A DNA stretch of 64,000 bases from Primulina eburnea. Lineage: Eukaryota; Streptophyta; Magnoliopsida; Lamiales; Gesneriaceae. The notes beneath the pieces were generated by a model. The model did not search any database. It saw nothing but the letters and a program-made list of their open reading frames with translations, and was not told the DNA's origin. Below, in pieces: positions 59,357-64,000 of this stretch. The translations under genes and the position numbers were made by a program. How positions within the stretch are numbered: position 1 is the stretch's first letter; each line of letters starts with the position of its first letter. The stretch is taken from positions 23,432,069-23,496,068 of the forward strand of contig NC_133104.1 of NCBI RefSeq assembly GCF_022965805.1. The letters are read 5' to 3'.

Positions 59357-61227
59357 TGTAATGCCCGAGATTTAATTACTATAATCAGACGTTTATTAAT
59401 TGAAATGATTGAGGTTATACGAACTTGAATGAAGAAGTCGGGCGTCGTTGCATTGTGAGCCAAGAATTTGGACAGAACCTCTGGCGCCCGAGCGGTAGAA
59501 AAGAACCACCCGAGTGCCAATGAATCACAAGAAGAGATTCGGACAGAACTTGTGGCGCCCGAGCGGTAGAAAGTTACCGCCCGAGCGCCAATGGATAACA
59601 AGCTAACATCCGGACAGAAACAAAAGTAAAGAATCGTAGTGAAAAGCTTCTGGAGAAGAGTGAAAAATCCTTACGCCTTTTGTGAGAAATCCGCCCTTCT
59701 GATTTTGAATCCAACTTCAGTACTGAGTTCCTATCGACGCAGGATACAACTGGACGTAAGTTTTGTTACGTTTAGACATGATTCGAAATTATGATATTGT
59801 CAGAATTGAATATGAATCAGATATGATGTTTCTGCTATAGTAGACATTGTATAATTGAAGCCAGATTAAAGAACATATTTTTTCTGTAATTGTTATGATT
59901 TTTGGAGTTGATTTGACTGAGATTCGATATCAGATTTGTGTTATCATTGAGATTATGAGTTATACCGGTATTGATTATGAATTCTGGTATTATATCTGTG
60001 ATGTTCAGATTGACGGAGTTATTCAGATTGTATTGTTATGCCGTCGAAACATCAGTTGATTTAGATTGATCAGACTTGATATTGATTGAGATTGCATTGT
60101 TATGTCATTGACATTGATCAGATTATATATCGAGTTGAGTATTAATCAGAACAGATTCTGAACTGAAATATATACTGATATTGTATCTATGTGATTGTCA
60201 TTGCCAGATTGGGTATGGACAGATCAGAATGCATGACTTCGTCTTCGTCAGACCGAGAAGACAAAGGTATAAATAAATGTTGATTCGGGATTGCACAACT
60301 CGAGTTAGGTTTGACTTGAGTTTCCCTAAATCACATACTTTATTTTATTGCATTGATATTTGCAGATTATCACATTGATATGTTTAAGTCTATTGAATGA
60401 TAGCAGAGCCATAGTTTGAATCTAGGGCAGAACAGCCTAGCTAGGGCAGAACCGCCGAGTCTTAGACAGAACTGCTAAGAACCTAGACTTGTGGTATATC
60501 GATGAGCTTAGATGTAGATCGACTTCTATTGTAGACACTCGATATAGCATGCCCAAGTCTAAGTCTTTGTCAGAACTGTTCAGACCCTAGACTTATGGTG
60601 TATGGATGAGCTTAGATGTAGATCGACGTCTATTGTAGACACTCGATACAGAATACCAAAAGTCTGATCCCTAGATTAGAACGAGAAGTGAGTCGAGTAT
60701 TAGATATTGAGACTAGAGTTTGATTTACAGATCAGTATTAATTTATGTTTCGTAGATTACGATTCATGTTTTATTTACAGACCAGTATTGATACATGTTG
60801 TTGGATTATGCTACATGTGAGAAGATATATTTCATGCTGTTATGTTAATTCAGTTAACTGCATGTATACATTGTTTATACTGGGATATTTATATCTCACC
60901 GGAGTTATCCGGCTGTTGTCTTGTTTTGTATGTGTGCATGACAACAGGTGGGGCAGGATCAGGGTCCAAAAGATGATGAGAGATCGAGATTAGAGTGGTG
61001 ATCACGGACTTGGATATAGATAGGTTCATTACTTGATTGTAGTAATTGAACCTTAGTTGAACTAGATGTATGTTGTACATGATTTGTATTATTATACTAG
61101 TTTGTATAATAGATTGATTCCATTACCTTCCGCATTTTAAAAGAAAAATTTTTAGACCCTGTTTATCTTAATTGATAATTAAACCCCAAAGATGATTAAG
61201 AAGATGATTAGCGTCCGGATCCCCACA
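59357..61227 (+). mobile_element. Solo LTR H2
   Basis: 1871 bp, TGTAATGCCCGAG to GGATCCCCACA, duplication TCCAC at 59352-59356 and 61228-61232, inserted within the gypsy I RT codons for DPSKVEAV. Same family as H1. It holds two hairpins (59483-59518 and 59554-59589) and a two-copy tandem repeat of period 104 (around 60501 and 60605, GATGAGCTTAGATGTAGATC). No internal region. No gene inside. Confidence 0.94.
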
Positions 61228-61232
61228 TCCAC

Positions 61233-62467
61233 TTTACTTGGATCAACTTCCACTCCACTACTAGAAATGATGTGGCCTAAGAATGCCACTCTATCAAGCC
61301 AAGACTCACACTTACTGAATTTTGCTTAAAGTTTTCTGTCTTGCAGTACTTGCAGTGCGGTCCTCAAATGACGGCTATGCTCCTCTTTGCTCTTGGAATA
61401 GATCAAAATGTCAACAATGAAGACAATAATAAACTGATCCAGATACGACTGAAATACGCGATTCATGAGATCCATGAAGATCGCTGGCGCATTGGTCAAC
61501 CCAAATGGCATGACCATGAACTCATAGTGCCCGTATCTCGTGCAAAATGCCGTCTTGTGAACATCTGACTCTTTTACTTTCAATTGATGGTATCCAGATC
61601 GCAGGTCAATCTTAGAAAATACCGATGCTCATTGCAACTGATCAAATAAATCTTGAATTCTTGGCAATGGATACTTATTTTTGATAGTGACCCGATTAAG
61701 CTCTCGATAATCGATACAAAGACGCATGCTACCGTCTTTCTTTTTCACAAACAAAACCGGAGCGCCCCATGGAGAGTAACTAGGGCGAATGAAACCCTTG
61801 TCTAGCAATTCTTGAATTTGATCTTTCAATTATTTCATTTCTGCAGGTGCTAGACGATATGGTGCTTTCGATATAGGAACATTGCCCGGCATAAGATCAA
61901 TAGAGAACTCCACTTCACGATCGGGTGGAATGCCAGAAACGTCGTCAGGAAAGATGCTAGGAAAATCTCTCACAATATCAACATCTTCTAACTTCTGACT
62001 GATGGATTCATGTGTAGTACTGACACATGCTAGATAAGCTTGACATCCACGCTCAATAAGCTTCCTCGCACATAGACAAGAGATAATGTGCGGTATTTGC
62101 TTGTTTCTTGCCGCCTCAAAGACAAAAGATTTACTACTAGGTGGCCTAATAGATACTGATCGCTGACGAAAATCAATCGATGCTCCATTCGCTGATAACC
62201 AATCCATCCCAAGTATAATATCGAATTCAGGCATAGGAAGCACAATAAGATCTGCCCGAACAACATCTTTGATTAACCGAAGCTCCAGATTCTTAACAAT
62301 ATTAGACGTGGGCAGCTGATCGCCGGATGGAATAGAAACTTTGAAACCCAAACCCATATCTTGAGGAGTAATTTTCAGTCTTTTTATGAAGGTTTCAGAT
62401 ATGAAAGAGTGTGTAGCTCCTGAATCTAGCAATGCATAGGTAGCTACACCTAGAATGATGATCCTCC
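61233..62467 (-). pseudogene. pol: Protease and reverse transcriptase of gypsy I
   Basis: Second exon-like block, beginning GRIIILGVATYALLDSGATHSFIS with the aspartic protease DSG at about 62435-62420, then the linker to [34 protein letters not shown] (61829-61629), a TGA near 61628, then [31 protein letters not shown] and the catalytic box, which reads FIVDILIYS (Val codon near 61415) instead of FIDDILIYS, so one catalytic Asp is lost. A stop near 61325 and the H2 insertion follow. The RT is inactive. Confidence 0.88.
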
Positions 62468-63086
62468 CTGCGATGAAAATTGTCTTTTAAATCCTTTCAT
62501 GTTGAAGCTTAAGGATTTACTATCATTAATTACCAAGGTTATAAGAAGATTGCTCGTTGAACTTAAACATTCTTTGAAAAAAATTGCACCTTAGTCCCTC
62601 AATTTTTGAGATTTGCATTATTGACCCCAAGTTTTCGAATTATTGCAATTAAATCCTTATATTCATTCGAAATTCCGATTCGGACCTTTATATTTCGAGA
62701 ATTGCATTTTTGATCCTTAAGAATTTAGTAATTGCACTTAGGTTCCTTATATTTCGAAATATTGGATTTAGGTCCCTCAAATTTTCGAAATTGTATGATA
62801 ACCCCTCAAAATTCGAAATCCTTCCTAAACCCATTAATTATGATTTCCTTTAATTTTGGCCCTAAAATTTTTTATTTGGAATCATTACATCCTTCACATA
62901 AAATAAGGCACAAAATTTAAATCATTTTCCATGGTTTCTAAAATCATAACTTAAGTCCAACTAAGTAGAACATGCAACCTAATTTTTCACTAGGTTAATT
63001 CTTGATCTCTAATCAATTCTAATAATAACCAATTTAACATTTCATGCAATAATAAGCAATATAAAAATGTTAAATGACTAGGTTAC
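62468..63086 (-). other. Putative 619-bp spliceosomal intron between gag and protease of gypsy I
   Basis: On the minus strand the interval starts GTAACC (63086 downward) and ends TTTTCATCGCAG (to 62468). Joining the flanks restores the Thr-Gly-Arg-Ile linker in frame, which is the expected gag-to-protease junction. The interval is AT-rich with stops in all frames and a pyrimidine-rich 3' end. It holds a degenerate tandem array (about 62590-62800) of a TCCCTCAAATTTTCGAAATTGCA-like unit, 45-60 bp apart. If unspliced, Gag ends at TAA about five codons past the donor (63072-63070). I see no target duplication that would mark it as a transposon insert. Gypsy A and D have no gap here. Confidence 0.65.
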
Positions 63087-64000
63087 CCGTGATGAGTGTA
63101 GTGTCTGCTTCTTCCTCAGCTTCCTTGGCATTCATAACATAAGCTCGTGTTGTAGTAGCTTCTTTCCTCTTTGGGCAGTCATTGGCTCTGTGTCCATCAT
63201 CCTTGCAGTAGAAACATTTAAATGATCCCCATTCACACTTGCCAAGATGTGGGCGGTTGCACTGTTTGCATAGTTGCCTCTCAGCAGGCTTTGGTATTCC
63301 AGGATTTTGTGGCTTTGGTGGCGCTGGCTTCTTGACTTGACCTTGGGGCTTTTGAGGCCCTTGAGGTCTAGGAGGACCAGTATTTGGCTTCTTGTTGGGT
63401 TGATTGATATTCTGATAGTGCTGCCTCTTGCGCTGAATCTCAAAATCAATGTCCTTCAAGGACTGCTCAGCCTGATATGCATAAGTAACTGCCATAGCAT
63501 AATTCTCCGGACGCATCATCATAACTTTATCCCGAATGGTAGGTCGTAGGCCATACATGAAATGCCTAAGTTTTTCTTCTGCGTCCCCGGCAATAAGGGG
63601 TACAAAGTGGCAACCCCTATCAAACTTCTTCACAAAGTCAGCAACAGGTATGTCTCCCTGACGGAGAGTCATAAATTCCCTCTTTATCCGGACTCTGACA
63701 TCAACAGTAAAGTATTTCTCATAAAATTTCGTCTTGAACTGTGCCCAAGTGAGTGTAACAAGGTCCACACCATGCTCGGCTCCCTTCCCACCATAAAGAA
63801 GCGTCATCCCTAAGCAGATAAGTAGTACACCTCACATGGTCGGCGTCTCCCATGTCCAGATAGCGAAAATGTACCTCGAGTGAACGATCCAACCCTCAGC
63901 AGCAAATGGATCGGTGTTGCCAGAAAATTCCTTCGGCCCTAGCCTCCGAAACTGCTCATAGATATCATGATGTGGCCTAGGTGGCTGCTGTAGCTGCTGT
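63087..64000 (-). pseudogene. gag: gag of gypsy I
   Basis: 63807-63087 holds a Gag capsid C-terminal part (TWAQFKTKFYEKYFTVDVR, REFMTLRQGDIPVADFVKKF), a Pro/Lys/Gln-rich linker and a zinc region: CKQCNRPHLGKC then the CCHC CFYCKDDGHRANDC (about 63215-63174). The upstream part 63814-64000 (PPRPHHDIYEQFRRLGPKEFSG) is in another frame; a single-base shift near 63783 and a stop near 63835 break it. The N-terminus is beyond the window. Confidence 0.85.

Larger units (their letters stand above)
54178..64000 (-). mobile_element. Gypsy element I, minus strand, runs off right edge
   Basis: 3' LTR 54178-57173, polypurine tract and pol at 57211-62467, an intron-like interval, then gag to the window end. 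Domain order on the minus strand is gag-PR-RT-RNaseH-INT-chromodomain-like tail. Interrupted by solo LTR H2. Its 5' LTR and primer site are beyond 64000. The expected target duplication is CGTCT (54173-54177), to be matched outside the window. Confidence 0.92.

Noticed and set aside
62468..63086. Gag/protease gap of gypsy I as a transposon insertion
   Set aside because: I looked for terminal repeats and a target duplication at both edges and found none, while GT/AG ends and exact in-frame joining were present.

Overview
This window is plant nuclear heterochromatin made almost wholly of nested transposable elements. I see no host protein-coding gene, rRNA or functional tRNA gene. Plant-type Ty1/copia and Ty3/gypsy polyproteins, initiator-Met tRNA primer sites, a TRIM, a hAT element, a CACTA end and a caulimovirid-like relic all point to a eudicot. 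The CAGTTGA-rich SIRE-type elements with a long accessory ORF remind me of Lamiales (Gesneriaceae), but that is memory-based and weak.

Layout, outermost first. (1) 1-843 and 38832-41066 are two halves of one minus-strand gypsy-type LTR (F). It is split by the SIRE-like copia element C (849-38826, plus strand, 5-bp target duplication CATGG). C is itself interrupted three times: by gypsy A (2450-20776, duplication GAGAT), by a small minus-strand TRIM (21083-21670) and by gypsy D (25689-32828, duplication TACCT). Gypsy A carries copia B in its 5' LTR (2719-12037, duplication ATTTT) and a tRNA-like SINE-like insert exactly at its 3' LTR terminus (20525-20770). (2) 41069-42977 is a minus-strand solo LTR (H1, duplication ACAGT), placed 2 bp from the end of LTR F. 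(3) 42983-44076 is the start of another copia element (G): leader and gag. (4) 44077-54177 is a broken minus-strand caulimovirid-like (endogenous pararetrovirus) relic. It is split by a non-autonomous copia element E (46910-50768, duplication CTTGA) and a hAT-like element (50862-52874, 8-bp duplication CTAATCTT) that contains a CACTA terminus. (5) 54178-64000 is a minus-strand gypsy element I that runs off the right edge, with a solo LTR H2 (59357-61227, duplication TCCAC) inside its reverse transcriptase.

Only gypsy D looks autonomous: it has an uninterrupted 1475-codon gag-pol and LTRs differing at about 4 of 1243 positions by eye. Copia B is as young by LTR comparison (about 4 of 2131) yet lacks its integrase core, so it was probably mobilised in trans. 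The others carry stops and frameshifts.

Three things deserve most attention. Gypsy I has an apparent 619-bp GT-AG intron exactly between gag and protease; unspliced RNA would make Gag only and spliced RNA Gag-Pol. Copia C has an accessory cassette downstream of pol: two antisense small ORFs and one long sense ORF, with candidate promoters of their own. Gypsy D has a regularly repeated palindromic TTCGGA-N3-TCCGAA array just upstream of its TATA box.
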